64,000 nucleotides of DNA from SAR86 cluster bacterium SAR86B (GCA_905182235.1 CAJJAM010000030.1:51023-115022), one strand, 5' to 3'. Positions 26,616 to 35,652 are shown, counted from the stretch's first letter. The notes: generated by a model from the sequence alone, not told the origin. Numbers and translations: made by a program.

Positions 26616-27809
26616 TTAATTGTTAGATATAAACTCTACAATCCTTTTTGCTATCTTCTTTTTACTGCTTCTATCTAATAAAACCTCTTCAGAATTTGTT
26701 ATTAAGGTCACTTCGTTCTCTTCAGAATCAAAGCCGATACTTTTATCCGATACGTCATTCGCGATAATTAAATCGAGCTTCTTTTTCTCAAGTTTTTTTC
26801 TGGCGTTTTTTAATAAATCTTCCGTTTCTGCTGCGAAACCAACCACATAAGGTCTATCTTCCTTATCGCTTACTGTTTTTAAGATATCTTGATTCTCTTT
26901 CATCTCAAGAACTAAAGATTCATTGCTGCCATCCTTCTTAATTTTAGAGCCCTCTACTTTTGTAGGACTGTAATCAGCAACTGCTGCCGTACCTATGTAT
27001 ACGTCTTTTCCACTTACATGATGCATGACCGCATCGTACATTTCTTGAGCCGTTTCCACTGAGATAAAATTACAACTGGCCGGAGGCTTAATATTCACAG
27101 GCCCACTTACTAAAGTGACTTGAGCTCCAGCCTCAACGGCCGCTTCTGCCAAAGCATAACCCATCTTTCCGGAGCTTCTATTGGTGACATAACGCACGGG
27201 GTCTATAGGCTCTTGTGTTGGTCCGGCAGTTATTAAAACACTCTTGTTGCTTAAAGAACCTGCTTTAAATAAAGAAGCAAATAATTCTACTATCTCTGAA
27301 GGTTCAAGCATCCTCCCCAACCCAATATCACCGCAGGCCTGTTCTCCGGAACCGGGGCCATAAAGTGAGAAATCTTTATTTTCAAGATTTTTAATGTTTG
27401 ATTGTGTCCTCTCGTCCTTCCACATGGCTTGATTCATTGCTGGAGCAAGGCCTATAGGTCCGTCAAAAGCTAAAGTTATGCTCGACAGCAAATCATCTGC
27501 TCTTCCAGAAGATAGCCTTGCAATGGTATTAGCAGTAGCAGGGGCTATTAATATTGCATCGGCCCATCTTGCCAACTCTATGTGCCCCATCGCCGCCTCT
27601 GCTTCTGCATCCAATAAGTCAGTTGAAACAGGGTTACCTGATAATGCTTGCAAAGTTAGAGGTGTGATAAATTCCTGAGCTGACTGAGTCATGACAACAC
27701 GAACAGAAGACCCTGCTTTTTTTAAACCCCTTACAATTTCAGCAGACTTATAAGCGGCAATTCCGCCAGTAACTCCGAGTAATATATTTTTATTTATTAA
27801 AGATTCCAC
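26616..27809 (-). CDS. coaBC: Bifunctional phosphopantothenoylcysteine decarboxylase / phosphopantothenate-cysteine ligase
   Basis: A 397-residue enzyme of coenzyme A synthesis. The CoaC flavoprotein domain (about 1-185) has GVTGGIAAYKSAEIVRG near 13-29, GHIELARWAD with the active-site His, and the PASANT-type stretch APATANTIAR. The CoaB ligase domain (about 185-397) has ITAGPTQEPIDPVR, NRSSGKMGYALAEAA, AAVADYSP and KIKKDG. Length is normal. It faces rpmE and shares its terminator. The 100-base gap upstream, divergent to rpmB, holds the rpmB promoter. Confidence 0.96.
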   Translation of the reverse strand: MESLINKNILLGVTGGIAAYKSAEIVRGLKKAGSSVRVVMTQSAQEFITPLTLQALSGNPVSTDLLDAEAEAAMGHIELARWADAILIAPATANTIARLSSGRADDLLSSITLAFDGPIGLAPAMNQAMWKDERTQSNIKNLENKDFSLYGPGSGEQACGDIGLGRMLEPSEIVELFASLFKAGSLSNKSVLITAGPTQEPIDPVRYVTNRSSGKMGYALAEAAVEAGAQVTLVSGPVNIKPPASCNFISVETAQEMYDAVMHHVSGKDVYIGTAAVADYSPTKVEGSKIKKDGSNESLVLEMKENQDILKTVSDKEDRPYVVGFAAETEDLLKNARKKLEKKKLDLIIANDVSDKSIGFDSEENEVTLITNSEEVLLDRSSKKKIAKRIVEFISNN

Positions 27810-27851
27810 TTAATTTAAGTATATAATTCTTTGGATTATAGCGTCTTAATC

Positions 27852-27880
27852 TTGCTTGCTGTTAGTGGTTCTGGTATAAA
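27852..27880 (+). promoter_or_regulatory. Putative rpmB-rpmG promoter
   Basis: TTGCTT at 27852-27857 and TATAAA at 27875-27880 with a 17-base spacer, 29 bases before the rpmB ATG. A good sigma-70-type match, consistent with strong ribosomal-protein expression. Confidence 0.6.
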
Positions 27881-27909
27881 ACGCGACTCCAAGAAACTTT
27901 ATTTTAAAT

Positions 27910-28146
27910 ATGTCAAAAATTTGTCAAGTAACAGGTAAGAAACCACAAGCTGGTAACAACGTCTCACATGCGAAGAATCGTAACAGAAGAACGTTTGAAC
28001 CCAACCTCCATAAACACAGGTTCTGGGTAGAATCAGAGAACAGATACGTTAGCCTGAATGTTTCAGCCAATGGTATGAGGACAATTGATAAAAATGGCAT
28101 AGATAAAGTGCTTGCTGATATTCGTTCACGAGGAGAGAAAGTATGA
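27910..28146 (+). CDS. rpmB: 50S ribosomal protein L28
   Basis: A 78-residue L28 of normal length: [12 protein letters not shown] at the start, [17 protein letters not shown] in the middle, and [16 protein letters not shown], all typical of the gammaproteobacterial protein. The stop overlaps the rpmG start as ATGA (28143-28146), coupling the two, and the pair is conserved across proteobacteria. Confidence 0.97.
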   Translation: MSKICQVTGKKPQAGNNVSHAKNRNRRTFEPNLHKHRFWVESENRYVSLNVSANGMRTIDKNGIDKVLADIRSRGEKV

Positions 28147-28298
28147 GAGAAAAAATTCGTTTAAATTCTTCTGCTGGAACTGGTCATTTTTATACTACTA
28201 CTAAGAATAAATCTACCATGCCAGATAAAATGGAAATCAAAAAATTTGATCCTGTTGTAAGAAAACACGTGATCTATAAAGAAGGCAAAATTAAATAA
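28143..28298 (+). CDS. rpmG: 50S ribosomal protein L33
   Basis: A 51-residue protein read from ATG 28143 to TAA 28296-28298. It starts [17 protein letters not shown] and has TTTKNKST and [19 protein letters not shown], the standard L33. No CxxC zinc pairs are present, so it is the cysteine-free form. Its end overlaps the convergent UbiH-family gene by 8 bases. Confidence 0.96.
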   Translation: MREKIRLNSSAGTGHFYTTTKNKSTMPDKMEIKKFDPVVRKHVIYKEGKIK

Positions 28299-29466
28299 TT
28301 CCAGCTGCTTCTTTTATAAACTTCTTCCTTAGCCCTGGAGCCTTCTGAGCCACTCCAAAGGCCATATTTCTACCTAATCGCACCCAAGGATTAGTCGATC
28401 CAAAACCGTTCTTAAAAACTTCCATAAAACCCATCATTCTTAAATTAATTAATTTCCTTGCTTTGCTGTATTCAATGAGCATCTTTTCACTGCCGATATC
28501 TTCGCCATGTCGCCTATTTCTCAAAATTCTATTAGCAAGTGCTTCCACGTCTCCTAATCCCAGGTTTAGACCTTGGCCGGCTAAAGGATGAATGGAGTGT
28601 GCAGCGTCACCTATCAACACCGATCGTTTGGCGTAATAATCTTTTGCATGCAGTTGGTGCAAGGGATACGAAGATATCTTTCCGTTCAGCGATAGTTTTC
28701 CTACAACAGATTCTACTTTCCGTTCTAGTTCATTCAAAAAGGATGGTTCGTCTAAGGCAAGGAGGTTTTCTGCATAATCAGTATCCGCGGACCACACTAA
28801 AGATAAGTATTCTTCATTATCTTTTTTCATGGGCAGTAATGCGATAGGGCCATTTTTAGTAAAGACTTGATAAGCAGTATTTTTATGCGACTTTTCTGCT
28901 TTTAGGTTAGCAATTAAAGCCTTTTGTTCATAACTCCAGGTCCTAATCTTAATCGAAGATAGTTCTCTTACAGACGATAGTCCTCCGTCTGCTCCCACCA
29001 CCAGCTTACAAGAAATGCTCTCACCCCCTTCGGTACAAACTTTCATTGATTCCTCTTGAGGATCCAATGTTTTTAGACTATCTCCTGAAAGAAATCTGAG
29101 GTTCTTATGGTTGGGAAGTAAAGAAAGAGTACCGGATAAAATTGCGTTGTTTGTAACTACATCTCCTAATTTAGGTTGTCCTATTTCATCAGAAGAAAAT
29201 TCCAGCGAAGAAGTGCCCTCAGAATCCCATACGTAAATATTCTTGAAAGGAGTCAAATAATTTTGTATGCCCTTTCTTACGCCAAGTTCTTCTAAAATAT
29301 CCAGAGACGCTAAATTCAAAGCAGCGGTTCTGCCTTTGTATATATCTCCTTTTATTTCAGGTGCACCTTTGTCTATCAAGCAAATGTCCATGCCCTCTTT
29401 AGCGAGCGCTAAAGCCAAAGATGAGCCGGCGACACCCGCTCCTATTATGACAACCTCAAAATCCAT
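28291..29466 (-). CDS. UbiH/UbiF/VisC/COQ6-family FAD monooxygenase (ubiquinone ring hydroxylase)
   Basis: A 391-residue class A flavin monooxygenase, expected to hydroxylate a ubiquinone ring precursor at the membrane. The N-terminal [14 protein letters not shown] binds [14 protein letters not shown] is the DG motif near 154-164; [25 protein letters not shown] near 272-296 is the GD motif shared by COQ6-like enzymes. UbiH, UbiF, UbiI and UbiM cannot be separated reliably by eye. pepP lies 2 bases upstream on the same strand, as pepP-ubiH are paired in E. coli, which favours UbiH. Confidence 0.88.
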   Translation of the reverse strand: MDFEVVIIGAGVAGSSLALALAKEGMDICLIDKGAPEIKGDIYKGRTAALNLASLDILEELGVRKGIQNYLTPFKNIYVWDSEGTSSLEFSSDEIGQPKLGDVVTNNAILSGTLSLLPNHKNLRFLSGDSLKTLDPQEESMKVCTEGGESISCKLVVGADGGLSSVRELSSIKIRTWSYEQKALIANLKAEKSHKNTAYQVFTKNGPIALLPMKKDNEEYLSLVWSADTDYAENLLALDEPSFLNELERKVESVVGKLSLNGKISSYPLHQLHAKDYYAKRSVLIGDAAHSIHPLAGQGLNLGLGDVEALANRILRNRRHGEDIGSEKMLIEYSKARKLINLRMMGFMEVFKNGFGSTNPWVRLGRNMAFGVAQKAPGLRKKFIKEAAGII

Positions 29467-29468
29467 AT

Positions 29469-30752
29469 TTATGAATTCATAAGGTGTTCTATATCAGCTA
29501 CTTCCCTCGGTGCATCAGGTGTTAATATTTCAAATCCATCTTCGGTAACTAAAACATCATCCTCGACTCTAATACCAATGCCATGCCATTTATCGTCTAC
29601 GCCTTCCAGGCCGTCTAAAATGTAAATACCTGGTTCAATGGTCATGACCATTCCTGGTTCAAGGTCTCTCCATTTGCCGTCAACCTTGTAATTCCCAACG
29701 TCATGAACGTCCATGCCTAACCAATGCCCCACTCTGTGCATGTAAAACTTTGTGTAGTCATTATTCCCCTTCAACAATCCCAAGTCATTCAAACCATCGG
29801 TAATAACTTCAACCGACTTATCGTGAGGGCTGTTCCATTGGTTGCCAGGTTTTACCTCGGCCATTGATTGGCGATGGGCTTCCAGTACTACTTCATAGAT
29901 TGCTTTTTGCTCTTCAGTAAACTTGCCGTTGACTGGGAAAGTTCTGGTTACATCCGAAGCGTAGTGTTCGTATTCGCATCCTGCATCAACGAGGACTAAA
30001 TCGCCATCATTAAGCAAAGCATTATTTTCTACGTAATGAAGTATGCACGCATTGTTTCCGCCACCGACTATTGAGTTATAAGCAGGGTGCCTTGCTCCGC
30101 CCTGCATGAAAGTGTGCAAATACTCTGCTTCAAGCTGATATTCATACATCCCAGGTCTCACAGTTTCCATGGCCTTGATGTGAGCATCAGTTGTTATAGA
30201 TCCTGCTTTTCTCATGATTGCTATTTCATCTGGAGATTTCTTCAATCTCATTTCATGAAGCATTACATCCAAGGACAATAAGTTTTGTGGAGCTACGGAA
30301 CCGGCTCTAGTGTTTGCTCTTATGGTAGCAATCCAATCCGATAAAGGTGCCTCTATTCCATTTGGAGAACTCATCGAATAGTAAACGTTCTTAGCTCCAT
30401 CCATAAGCTTAGGCATTAATTCATTAACATCAGAGTAACTGTAAGCAATATCAGCTCCAAACTGAGAAACAGCACCTTCCTGACCTGCTCTAAAACCATC
30501 CCACTGTTCTCTTACCGGATCTCTGTCTCTGCAGAACATTATAAATTGGTTTTCCTTAGCAGATGGCCTTATAACAAGCAAAGAATCAGGCTCACTGAAA
30601 CCTGAAAGATAATAAAAGCTACTGTCTTGTCTGTAAGGGAAATCTGCATCTGAGTTTCTTACTTTGGAAGAAGATGAGGCCAATACGATTACAGAGTCAT
30701 CTAAGACCTGATCTGACAATGCTTTTCTTCTGGCTAAAAAATCTATATTCAT
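29469..30752 (-). CDS. pepP: Xaa-Pro aminopeptidase
   Basis: A 427-residue M24 metallopeptidase that removes N-terminal residues preceding proline. The N-terminal aminopeptidase-P domain (about 1-150) starts IDFLARRKAL; the pita-bread domain has the five metal ligands in VDAGCEYEHYASDVTRTFP (two Asp), HRVGHWLGMDVHD (His), MTIEPGIYI (Glu) and IRVEDDVLV (Glu). Length fits E. coli PepP (441). It is followed by the UbiH-family gene and diverges from the zapA operon, the same arrangement as pepP/zapA in gammaproteobacteria. Confidence 0.95.
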   Translation of the reverse strand: MNIDFLARRKALSDQVLDDSVIVLASSSSKVRNSDADFPYRQDSSFYYLSGFSEPDSLLVIRPSAKENQFIMFCRDRDPVREQWDGFRAGQEGAVSQFGADIAYSYSDVNELMPKLMDGAKNVYYSMSSPNGIEAPLSDWIATIRANTRAGSVAPQNLLSLDVMLHEMRLKKSPDEIAIMRKAGSITTDAHIKAMETVRPGMYEYQLEAEYLHTFMQGGARHPAYNSIVGGGNNACILHYVENNALLNDGDLVLVDAGCEYEHYASDVTRTFPVNGKFTEEQKAIYEVVLEAHRQSMAEVKPGNQWNSPHDKSVEVITDGLNDLGLLKGNNDYTKFYMHRVGHWLGMDVHDVGNYKVDGKWRDLEPGMVMTIEPGIYILDGLEGVDDKWHGIGIRVEDDVLVTEDGFEILTPDAPREVADIEHLMNS

Positions 30753-30855
30753 TTTTGATTATTCCATTTCTTCTTAATATTTATAAATACTATGATAAAT
30801 CATGGTAGCAAGAAAAACCTTTGAAAGTTAAACTTAACCTTTGAAGAATAATAAA

Positions 30856-31056
30856 ATGTCAGATCAAAATTTTGAAATACTAGAAACAGAAATTAAAGAA
30901 TTAATAAAACTTAGCACGCAGTTAAAAGAAGCCAATGATCATCTCTCGAAAAAGAACACCGGTTTACTGGAAAAGAATAAAAAACTCAATGGCACTTTAG
31001 AAACAACAAAGACCAAAGTTCAGAAAGTTATAAATAAATTAAAATCTCAGAAATAA
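30856..31056 (+). CDS. Small coiled-coil protein, TIGR02449-like
   Basis: A 66-residue, all-helical, charged protein: heptad-like LETEIKELIKLSTQLKEAN, then KKNTGLLEKNKKLNG and a lysine-rich end. It resembles the small TIGR02449 family found just before zapA in many gammaproteobacteria, and looks ZapB-like in general form. The TTG at 30841 is in frame, but ATG 30856 is the better start. zapA begins 3 bases after the stop. A role in division with ZapA is inferred from position only. Confidence 0.75.
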   Translation: MSDQNFEILETEIKELIKLSTQLKEANDHLSKKNTGLLEKNKKLNGTLETTKTKVQKVINKLKSQK

Positions 31057-31059
31057 ATC

Positions 31060-31359
31060 ATGGCAAATGCAACAAGCGTCACAATACTGGGAACGGTATA
31101 TAAAATAGCTTGCCCGCCTGAAGAAAGAGAAGCCGTAGAGAAAGCTGCAGTGTTTCTGGATGGGAAACTCAAAGAACTAAAGGAATCTTCAAGTCTTGAT
31201 GATAATAAAGCAGCCATAATAACTGCATTGAATATATCTAATGAATACTTAAAAGATGTTGCTAAAGTGCAGCAGGTGGATGTTAACCAAGAAGGTATTA
31301 TTAGACTTGGGCAAGAAGTAAAAGAACACCTCAAAAGTATTTCTGTATTGAAAGACTAA
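31060..31359 (+). CDS. zapA: Cell division protein ZapA
   Basis: A 99-residue protein that bundles FtsZ filaments at midcell. The N-terminal strand ATSVTILGTVYKIACPPEER is the ZapA globular head, followed by the amphipathic helix (EREAVEKAAVFLDGKLKEL) and a C-terminal coiled coil to the end. Length matches the family (about 100-110). It follows the small coiled-coil gene by 3 bases and precedes 6S RNA and the 5-FTHF cyclo-ligase gene, the classical zapA-ssrS-ygfA order. Confidence 0.93.
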   Translation: MANATSVTILGTVYKIACPPEEREAVEKAAVFLDGKLKELKESSSLDDNKAAIITALNISNEYLKDVAKVQQVDVNQEGIIRLGQEVKEHLKSISVLKD

Positions 31360-31364
31360 TAAGT

Positions 31365-31370
31365 TATACT
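31365..31370 (+). promoter_or_regulatory. Putative -10 element for 6S RNA
   Basis: TATACT at 31365-31370 lies 6 bases before the predicted 5' end of the 6S RNA terminal stem. The -35 (TTCTGT region around 31341-31347) is poor. Spacing to the RNA 5' end supports it. Confidence 0.5.
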
Positions 31371-31375
31371 TTCGT

Positions 31376-31556
31376 TGCTTCCTGGTTTATTCGATAGTGA
31401 ATACTCTACTCTCGAGCTGATAAAAAAAATCTAGGAGGTTACGTGCCGTCTTGTTGAGCATACCCTTCATAGGGGCGCCTGATCGAACTGCCGGAACCCC
31501 CGCCTTGAACGTGACAGTTCAGGGTAGTATTGATAACGGTAATTTGGGAAGCACTT
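31376..31556 (+). ncRNA. ssrS: 6S RNA
   Basis: 6S RNA mimics an open promoter and holds sigma-70 RNA polymerase in stationary phase. It occupies the 202-base gap between zapA and the 5-FTHF cyclo-ligase gene, the conserved place for ssrS. The ends can close: GCTTCC at 31377-31382 pairs with GGAAGC at 31547-31552. The 3' side has the expected hairpin CCTTGAAC / GTTCAGGG (31503-31524), like the CCTTGAAC region of E. coli 6S RNA, and a TTGAGCATACCC stretch near 31453 matches the conserved central region. About 180 nt fits the family (184 nt in E. coli). Exact ends are estimates. Confidence 0.88.
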
Positions 31557-31561
31557 TCTTA

Positions 31562-32149
31562 ATGAATGACAAACAAGAAGCCAGAGACACGGCTATCCGG
31601 ATAAGAAAAAAACTTCCTTTCAAAGACCAGGAAATATCCTCTCATCGTATCAAAGAAATTTGGGACAGCGTTAAAGGAAGCTTTAACTTTAAGAATGTTG
31701 GATTCTATTGGCCTGCTAAAGGAGAAGTTTCATCGCTACCCATAATAGAAGAGCTTCTAAAAGAGGGTTCAAGATGTTTTCTTCCAATAGTTTCTGAAAA
31801 TCCTAAAGAACGAAGATTGACCTTTAAGGAATTCACAACCAATACTCAACTAGAGGCAAATCGATTTAACATTTCAGAGCCTAAAAATGGGGAAGAAATT
31901 GCAACCAAGCAATTAGATCTCGTTTTTTTACCTTGCGCTTGTGTTGATGAAGTGGGTCATAGGATAGGCATGGGAATGGGCTTCTACGATAAAACCTTCG
32001 AAGAGTCTTCTTCTTCACAACAACTCATAGCGTTAGCTTATGATTTCCAAAAAATTGATTCTTGTTTCCCTGAAAAACAAGATGTTCCTGTAGACGGAGT
32101 AATCACTCCTTCTGGATTTTGTTCTTTTTACTCTAAAAAAGCTGAATAA
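31562..32149 (+). CDS. 5-formyltetrahydrofolate cyclo-ligase
   Basis: A 195-residue enzyme that converts 5-formyl-THF to 5,10-methenyl-THF with ATP, salvaging folate. Near the start it has RIRKKLPF, then YWPAKGEVSSLPI, and the signature PCACVDEVGHRIGMGMGFYDKTF near 121-143, where the Gly-rich turn and Tyr are typical. The open frame runs back to 31451 through the 6S RNA, but the true start is ATG 31562, just after it. In E. coli this gene (ygfA/fau) is co-transcribed with ssrS. Its end overlaps ilvA on the other strand by 22 bases. Confidence 0.93.
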   Translation: MNDKQEARDTAIRIRKKLPFKDQEISSHRIKEIWDSVKGSFNFKNVGFYWPAKGEVSSLPIIEELLKEGSRCFLPIVSENPKERRLTFKEFTTNTQLEANRFNISEPKNGEEIATKQLDLVFLPCACVDEVGHRIGMGMGFYDKTFEESSSSQQLIALAYDFQKIDSCFPEKQDVPVDGVITPSGFCSFYSKKAE

Positions 32150-33657
32150 GCCGGATTATCCGTTTCGTCCCAAAAGGGATATTCTAATTCTTTTAATTGT
32201 TTAATTAATTTACTTTTTTGTGACGGCTTGGCTTCAAAGCCCACTAAAACCCTTCCATAAGCTGCACCTTGATTGCGGTAATGGAACAAAGTTATATTCC
32301 AGGAATCGCTAAGCTTATCTAAGAAATTGATCAAAGCTCCAGGTTTCTCTGGAAATCTTACTCTGAACAATAATTCGCCTTTGTTTATTACTTTTACAGG
32401 CGCCCTGCCCCCCACCATGTGCTTAACATGCAATTTAGCAACTTCATTGTCTGATAAATCTTCAAGGGGATAGCCTTTCTTTCTTAAATCACTTAAAAGA
32501 GCCTTCTTTTCTTTAAGGCCATCATTAAATCTACAGGCCACAAATATACTGGCTTCGTTCTTATCATCGGCACGATAGTTAAATTCTGAAATCATCCTTT
32601 TTCCCAAGGATTTACAAAATTTTCTAAAGCTCCCCTTTTCTTCCGGAATCTTAACGCTCAACAATACTTCTTTATTTTCTCCAAGCTGAACTCTCTCCAC
32701 TATATGAGATAACCTATCAAAATTAAGGTTTGCTCCAGAATTAATAGCTACTAGATTTCTGTTCTTCCAGCCTTTCTTTTTTGTTAATTTTTTTAGTCCT
32801 GCCAAGGCTAAAGCCCCTGCAGGTTCAGGGATGGTCCTGGTTTCTTGAAAGGTATCCTGGACAGCAGCACAAATTTCATCTACCGAAACAGTCACTACAC
32901 CATCTATCCATTCTTCTATAAGAGAATAAGTTGTTTTTCCAATCTGTTTAACGGCTACTCCATCTGCAAAAAGTCCTACTTCTTTGAGAGAAACTCTTTT
33001 ATTTGCTTTAACGGCTGCATCTAAACAAGCTGCATCTTCAGGCTCAACTCCGTAAATTTTTATTTTTGGATTTATAGATTTAACATAAGCCCCTACTCCC
33101 GCTAGAAGTCCACCCCCGCCTACTGGCACAAAGATAGAATCAATATTAGAATCAAGGGCATCCAGTATCTCCATGCCGATGGTACCTTGGCCAGCTATTA
33201 CATCTGGGTCATCATAAGGATGAATAAAAGTAGCTTTCTTTTTCTTAGCCAAGTCTTTCCCAAATTTAAATGCTTCGTCAAAATTATCTCCCTGGAGAAT
33301 TACCTTTGCTCCTAGTCTCTTTACAGAATCAATTTTGATACTTGGCGTAGTTACCGGCATAACAATTGTTGCCTTTAGTCCTAATTTTAGCGAAGCAAAA
33401 GCGACACCTTGAGCATGATTTCCTGCGGATGCGGCAAAGACAGGCTTGGTTATGCCTTTTTTATGAAGTTTTGAAAGCTTGTTATAAGCCCCTCTTAATT
33501 TAAAAGAAAATACAGGCTGCATATCTTCTCTTTTAAGAAGAATATTATTTCCATACTGTAAAGAAAGGCCAACAGCTTTAGTGATTGGACTCTTTAGGGC
33601 CACATCATAAACATTAGTGGATCTAATCTTGTTTACGTATTTACTGCTTTTTTTCAT
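32128..33657 (-). CDS. ilvA: Threonine ammonia-lyase, biosynthetic
   Basis: A 509-residue PLP enzyme that deaminates threonine to 2-oxobutanoate, the first step to isoleucine. The PLP lysine is in FSFKLRGAYNK near residue 53; the phosphate-binding glycine loop is VPVGGGGLLAG near 178-188. The C-terminal third holds two ACT-like domains (about 325-400 and 420-509), the first starting LLSVKIPEEKGSF and the second LFRVRFPEKPGAL, which mediate isoleucine inhibition. Two such domains and length near 510 mark the biosynthetic, not catabolic, enzyme. Divergent from rpiA, an arrangement known in other gammaproteobacteria. Confidence 0.95.
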   Translation of the reverse strand: MKKSSKYVNKIRSTNVYDVALKSPITKAVGLSLQYGNNILLKREDMQPVFSFKLRGAYNKLSKLHKKGITKPVFAASAGNHAQGVAFASLKLGLKATIVMPVTTPSIKIDSVKRLGAKVILQGDNFDEAFKFGKDLAKKKKATFIHPYDDPDVIAGQGTIGMEILDALDSNIDSIFVPVGGGGLLAGVGAYVKSINPKIKIYGVEPEDAACLDAAVKANKRVSLKEVGLFADGVAVKQIGKTTYSLIEEWIDGVVTVSVDEICAAVQDTFQETRTIPEPAGALALAGLKKLTKKKGWKNRNLVAINSGANLNFDRLSHIVERVQLGENKEVLLSVKIPEEKGSFRKFCKSLGKRMISEFNYRADDKNEASIFVACRFNDGLKEKKALLSDLRKKGYPLEDLSDNEVAKLHVKHMVGGRAPVKVINKGELLFRVRFPEKPGALINFLDKLSDSWNITLFHYRNQGAAYGRVLVGFEAKPSQKSKLIKQLKELEYPFWDETDNPAYSAFLE

Positions 33658-33743
33658 TTTTACTTATCTATACTAACCCTCAACTCAAGAAGCGCGTTAT
33701 TATACTTACAGCTTTGTAATAATCACTCTAATCTTTAGTGCTC

Positions 33744-34421
33744 ATGAATCAAGACGAAAAAAAGAAAAAAGTAGCAGAATCTGCTTTTTTAACAGTTTTA
33801 CCTTCATTAAACAAAGAAACTGTCCTTGGTATTGGAACAGGTTCCACGACGAACTACTTTATTGAAGAACTAAATAGAGCAAAAGTGTCTATAAAAGGAG
33901 TGGTTTGTAGTTCAGAGGCCTCGAAAGAAAATCTAGAGACTTCCGGTATAAAAGTTATGCAATTAAACGAAGTACATGGCATAGATATTTACGTGGATGG
34001 TGCTGATGAGTTTAATTCTAGATTTGAATTAATCAAAGGTGGTGGTGGAGCGTTAACAAGAGAAAAGATACTGGTTAACTCTTCTGATAGATTTATTTGT
34101 ATAGTTGACGATACAAAATTTTCTGAATTACTCGGAAAATTTCCCCTGCCTATTGAAGTTCTTGAAGTAGCGAGGAGTGCTATCTCTAGAGAGATTATGA
34201 GAATGGGAGGAAAGCCTGTCTATAGACAAAATTTTGTTACAGATAATGGTCATCAAATCATAGATGTGCACAATTTAAAAATAGATATTCCTTATGAAAT
34301 GGAAGCAACATTAAACAACATACCGGGTGTAATTGAAAATGGTTTATTTGCAAAAAGGACCGCAGACGTAATCATACAGGCGACAGATTTAAAAATTATA
34401 ACTCTTAAGAAAGATACTTAA
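33744..34421 (+). CDS. rpiA: Ribose-5-phosphate isomerase A
   Basis: A 225-residue enzyme interconverting ribose-5-P and ribulose-5-P in the pentose phosphate pathway. Family motifs are GIGTGSTTNYFIEEL near 29-43, DIYVDGADEFN near 84-94 (the catalytic Asp), KGGGGALTREKI near 101-112 (general-base Glu and Lys) and PLPIEVLEVA. A GTG at 33738 is in frame two codons upstream; ATG 33744 is the normal start. It complements the transketolase gene elsewhere in the window. Confidence 0.95.
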   Translation: MNQDEKKKKVAESAFLTVLPSLNKETVLGIGTGSTTNYFIEELNRAKVSIKGVVCSSEASKENLETSGIKVMQLNEVHGIDIYVDGADEFNSRFELIKGGGGALTREKILVNSSDRFICIVDDTKFSELLGKFPLPIEVLEVARSAISREIMRMGGKPVYRQNFVTDNGHQIIDVHNLKIDIPYEMEATLNNIPGVIENGLFAKRTADVIIQATDLKIITLKKDT

Positions 34422-34454
34422 ATTATAAGTATCTAGAAGATAGTAATTACTTAC

Positions 34455-35009
34455 TTACTTAGATATCAGAGCAACTATCTCACTAGTTAAAAGTGTGCTG
34501 TCTGGTTCAACTTTTTCATTATAATGTTTAACAGATCCATCTCTGGCTATTAAATATTTATTAAAATTCCAAGCTGGTTGAACTCCAGTTTTTTTAATTA
34601 ATTCCGCAAAGAAAGGATTGGCCTTATAGTTTCTTAGCCTGAGCTTTCCACCATTGGTTACGTGAGATCGTTTGAACATAGGGAAATCTACACCATATGT
34701 AGTTTGGCAGAATTCTTTAACCTTTTCCTCTTCAGTAAACTCTTGAAAGAAATCTCCTGAAGGAAAACCTAAGACAACAAAACCGTCTTCTTTATGTTGC
34801 TCATACAAAGCTTGAAGTGCTTCATATTGATACGTATAACCACATTGGCTAGCCACATTTACAGCAAGAACAACTTTATTTTGGAACTCACAGAGATTTG
34901 CAGTTTCAGTAGAACCCAGAACCCTTACTTTATGGTCTAGAACTGATGGGCAACTGGCAAATACACCAAAAGAAAACAGTAAACATACAATTGATATAGT
35001 TTTTTTCAT
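34455..35009 (-). CDS. Exported glutathione peroxidase-like thiol peroxidase
   Basis: A 184-residue protein with a signal peptide (hydrophobic core about 5-18, cleavage near VFAS), so periplasmic. The fold is GPx: the peroxidatic Cys56 is in NVASQCGYT, and the later WNFNKYLI holds Trp and Asn of the catalytic tetrad. The usual FPCNQFGGQEPG loop reads FPSGDFFQEF, so the resolving-type Cys is Ser and the tetrad Gln position looks like Asp. Another cysteine in EFCQTTYG may resolve the disulfide. Whether it uses glutathione or thioredoxin is not visible. It lies 10 bases after the L,D-transpeptidase on the same strand. Confidence 0.82.
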   Translation of the reverse strand: MKKTISIVCLLFSFGVFASCPSVLDHKVRVLGSTETANLCEFQNKVVLAVNVASQCGYTYQYEALQALYEQHKEDGFVVLGFPSGDFFQEFTEEEKVKEFCQTTYGVDFPMFKRSHVTNGGKLRLRNYKANPFFAELIKKTGVQPAWNFNKYLIARDGSVKHYNEKVEPDSTLLTSEIVALISK

Positions 35010-35019
35010 ATTTTATCCT

Positions 35020-35652
35020 TTAATAAATCCAAACCTGTGTTCCTACTTCTACCAGGTTAAATAACTCAATAACTTCGGTATTATACATCCTTATGCAACC
35101 ATCTGAAGCCGGTTTACCCAATAAACCTTCTTCGGCTGTGCCGTGTATATATATGTAGCGACTCATGGAATCAACATCAAAGCCTTTATTTTTTCCTATT
35201 TCAAGACCATCAAGCCACAAAATTCTAGAAGTAACATGGTCATAATCCGTATCAATAGGATCAGAAATAATATTAGCTATGGCTCCATTCCATTTTCTAC
35301 CTTTCAAAATTGCATTTATTGGTAAATCCTTACCTATCTTTTTATAGATTAAATGTTTGCCAAGCGGAGTTTTAAGGCTATTCTGAAGACTGCCTGTACC
35401 ATAAAAGGAAGAAGATATAACAAACTCCCTAGAAACTGTACCTTTATTAACCAGAAACATCATTTGGCTATTTATATCCACTATAAGAATATCTTCATAC
35501 TCTTCATAGCCAATAATCTCAGGTATTTTACTATTTAAGATATTGTTTTTAATAGTATAATCTTCTTTTTTAATTTCTAGTGAACTGCATGAATAAAGCA
35601 GATACATTATCAATAAAAAGGTACCTTTTTTACTATTTTTACTTTTAAACAC
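35020..35652 (-). CDS. L,D-transpeptidase (YkuD) lipoprotein
   Basis: A 210-residue protein with a lipobox, LLYSC at residues 18-22, following a hydrophobic segment, so it is likely a periplasm-facing lipoprotein. The YkuD catalytic core near the C-terminus reads IHGTAEEGLLGKPASDGCIRM: the His and Cys of the HxxxSxGCxRM motif are present, with Asp where many members have His before Gly-Cys. YkuD enzymes form 3-3 cross-links in peptidoglycan or attach lipoproteins to it. It precedes the GPx-like gene and follows lnt on the same strand. Confidence 0.87.
   Translation of the reverse strand: MFKSKNSKKGTFLLIMYLLYSCSSLEIKKEDYTIKNNILNSKIPEIIGYEEYEDILIVDINSQMMFLVNKGTVSREFVISSSFYGTGSLQNSLKTPLGKHLIYKKIGKDLPINAILKGRKWNGAIANIISDPIDTDYDHVTSRILWLDGLEIGKNKGFDVDSMSRYIYIHGTAEEGLLGKPASDGCIRMYNTEVIELFNLVEVGTQVWIY

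Noticed and set aside
31451-31561. N-terminal extension of the 5-FTHF cyclo-ligase
   Set aside because: It runs through the 6S RNA, starts at a TTG, and does not resemble the family; the ATG at 31562 gives the normal protein.
34422-34454. TACT tandem repeat near the rpiA/GPx junction
   Set aside because: Only about three 4-base units; too short to be meaningful.
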